The position numbers were made by a program, and so were the translations under genes. The notes below the pieces were generated by a model. The model did not search any database. It was not told where the DNA came from and saw only the letters and a list, made by a program, of their open reading frames with translations. A stretch of 64,000 bases of DNA from Bradyrhizobium diazoefficiens USDA 110 (GTDB lineage Bacteria; Pseudomonadota; Alphaproteobacteria; Rhizobiales; Xanthobacteraceae). Positions 62,687-64,000 of the stretch are shown here, piece after piece. The stretch lies in NCBI RefSeq assembly GCF_000011365.1, contig NC_004463.1, forward strand, positions 1 through 64,000, read 5' to 3'. Each line of letters opens with the position of its first letter. The first letter of the stretch is position 1.

Positions 62687-62908
62687 ATGTCGAAGCGCAT
62701 TCATGTCGTGCCGCACGAATCAGGTTGGGCAACCCGACGTGAGGGGGCGTTGCGGGTGGGGTCCACCCATCACACCCAAGCCGAGGCGACGGAGGCGGCG
62801 CGTAGCACTGCGCTTCGCGAGCACGGCGAAGTCGTCATCCACCGTCCCGATGGCCGCATTCGCGACGCCAACTCCTACGGAAACGATCCCTTCCCGCCGA
62901 AAGGATAA
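62687..62908 (+). CDS. DUF2188-family protein, 73 aa
   Basis: RIHVVPHESGWATRREGALRVGSTHHTQAEATEAARSTALREHGEVVIHRPDGRIRDANSYGNDP is the DUF2188 fold with its HGGEVxIHxxDGRIxxxxSYG end. Function unknown. ATG 62687 follows AAGGAACCGAG. It lies 75 bp before the CD-NTase gene. Confidence 0.8.
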   Translation: MSKRIHVVPHESGWATRREGALRVGSTHHTQAEATEAARSTALREHGEVVIHRPDGRIRDANSYGNDPFPPKG

Positions 62909-62983
62909 CCCAACGGATCGCTCACCAGGGCGATCCGGTCGGATCGGCGCGCGGAGGTCATTCAAAGAAGAGGACCAATATCG

Positions 62984-64000
62984 ATGTCGAATTTTCCGTC
63001 CCTGCGCCGCGATGATCGGCCTGATGATCCCTTTGCCGACCCGCTGGACGCGGTACTCGCCGAGCTTGCCATCAATATTCAGCTTCCGCCCGGCCTGCAT
63101 GCCAAGGCGGTCGAGCGATATGAGGCGGTCCGACGCTACATCGAACGACCCGGTAGTCCGCTCGAAGGCAGGGTCGCCTGCTTCTATCCCCAGGGCTCCA
63201 TGGCAATCGACGCAACCACGTCGACCCGCGGCACGGACGACGAGTACGATCTCGATATCGTCGCCGAGATCGAAGGCCCCGACCTCGGTCCCGAGGCGCT
63301 GCTGGATGACCTGGAAGCCGCACTCGAGAGCTACCCGGTAAGCAAGGTCGTGCGCCAAACTCGGTGCATCACGCTCTACTACGCCGACGGCATGCATCTT
63401 GACATTACGCCGTCGCGGCGGCGGGCGCCGAAGGAGAAGGAAGGCGAGATCCCGCATGCGAAGAAGGGGACTCGCAGCGACCCGGCGCGCTATGTGCCGA
63501 TGAACTCATATGCCTTCGGGAAGTGGTATTGCGCCCGAACGCCTACCGAGGAGCGGTTCGCGCTGGCGCTGAATCGTCAGCTGTACGAACAGGCCGGAAT
63601 CGCCTTCGCCGCAGCGGACGTCGAGGACGTTCCGCCGCAAACGCCGCTCATCATCAAGAGCGTGACGACGGTCGCGCTGCAGCTAATCAAGCGGCACCGC
63701 AACATCGCCTACGCGACCGAGACGGGCCGGATCCCGCCATCGGTGATGTTGTCGTGCCATGCCGGCCATGCCGCCCGTCCGGGCATGAGGCTTGCGGAAA
63801 TGCTGATCCGGCAGGCGCGCTGGACGGCCCGCGCGATCGACGACGCCGCGAAGCGCGGCCAGCTCCTGGTCGTGCCCAACCCCGAATTTCCGGTCGAGCG
63901 TTTCACCGACCGTTGGCCAGAATCTCAGCTGCAACAGACAACCTATTCTCGCCACCTGCACACCCTCGCTAACGGGCTCGAAGCCGCCCGCACCGGCGAC
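62984..64000 (+). CDS. CD-NTase-like nucleotidyltransferase (CBASS type), 3' end outside window
   Basis: The catalytic core is present. QGSMAIDATTSTRGTDDEYDLDIVAEI has the GS helix and the DxD metal ligands, and ADGMHLDITPSRR the third Asp. This layout is that of CD-NTases, which make cyclic oligonucleotides on phage infection in CBASS. 339 codons are open to the window edge, so the C-terminal helical part is mostly included but the stop is not. GAAGAGGA precedes ATG 62984. The effector and ancillary genes should lie to the right. Confidence 0.82.
   Translation, partial: MSNFPSLRRDDRPDDPFADPLDAVLAELAINIQLPPGLHAKAVERYEAVRRYIERPGSPLEGRVACFYPQGSMAIDATTSTRGTDDEYDLDIVAEIEGPDLGPEALLDDLEAALESYPVSKVVRQTRCITLYYADGMHLDITPSRRRAPKEKEGEIPHAKKGTRSDPARYVPMNSYAFGKWYCARTPTEERFALALNRQLYEQAGIAFAAADVEDVPPQTPLIIKSVTTVALQLIKRHRNIAYATETGRIPPSVMLSCHAGHAARPGMRLAEMLIRQARWTARAIDDAAKRGQLLVVPNPEFPVERFTDRWPESQLQQTTYSRHLHTLANGLEAARTGD

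Noticed and set aside
1..64000. tRNA genes, rRNA genes and CRISPR arrays
   Set aside because: No cloverleaf-like segment or regularly spaced direct repeats were recognised. A tRNAscan or CRISPR search could not be run.

Overview
The window looks like a stretch of an alphaproteobacterial, probably Bradyrhizobium-type (Nitrobacteraceae) chromosome. The reasons are the GC-rich codon use, a porin-like beta-barrel protein of the Bradyrhizobium/Rhodopseudomonas type, a dense load of rhizobial insertion sequences, and a conjugative-transfer core laid out as in symbiosis-island integrative and conjugative elements (ICEs) such as ICEMlSym(R7A). No rRNA, tRNA or CRISPR array was recognised. No nod or nif genes are visible apart from a fragment of a NodB-domain deacetylase.

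Region 1 (1-36.7 kb) is an eroded accessory region in which intact metabolic genes stand among broken ones. It holds a class I ribonucleotide reductase pair (nrdA-nrdB) behind an apparent cobalamin riboswitch and candidate NrdR boxes, a GNAT acetyltransferase, a cytochrome P450 next to a di-haem cytochrome, an SDR dehydrogenase with an oleate hydratase, an acetoacetate-decarboxylase-family protein, and an intact serine recombinase. Between them lie an IS21-family element split by an IS3-family element and by a decayed serine-recombinase gene, an intact IS630-family element, a truncated IS66-family element, and fragments of IS5, IS21, P-type ATPase, ABC-transporter, NYN, AAA and Trb genes.

Region 2 (36.7-48 kb) is an ICE transfer and regulation core, almost all on the minus strand: rdfS-like excisionase, replication initiator, parA, RHH protein, DUF2840, traF peptidase, DUF736, lytic transglycosylase, relaxase, traG, copG, then a stub of trbB. 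The trb operon that should follow is missing, and only the tail of trbI survives, at 32.65-32.79 kb. Upstream lie an fseA-like pair (DUF6499 and DUF2285 in different frames) and a divergent qseM-qseC-like switch with two tandem palindromic operators. These match the quorum-sensing and frameshift control known from ICEMlSym(R7A). The expected UUU slip codon appears here as UGU. The core therefore looks regulated but no longer self-transmissible.

Region 3 (48-59 kb) holds genes typical of plasmid or ICE maintenance and leading regions (DUF736, DUF2493, Toprim, ParB-like, DUF932) with some chromosome-like small genes. Several of these minus-strand genes are preceded by long, related, stem-forming leaders. 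Two of the leaders show compensatory base changes and G.U pairs that fit folding of the plus strand, which is the template strand of those genes. This is the most unusual signal in the window.

Region 4 (59-64 kb) looks like defence cargo: a DEDDh exonuclease I-like protein, an ImmA/IrrE protease with a partner XRE repressor, a DUF2188 protein, and at the right edge a CD-NTase-like nucleotidyltransferase of the CBASS type that runs out of the window.
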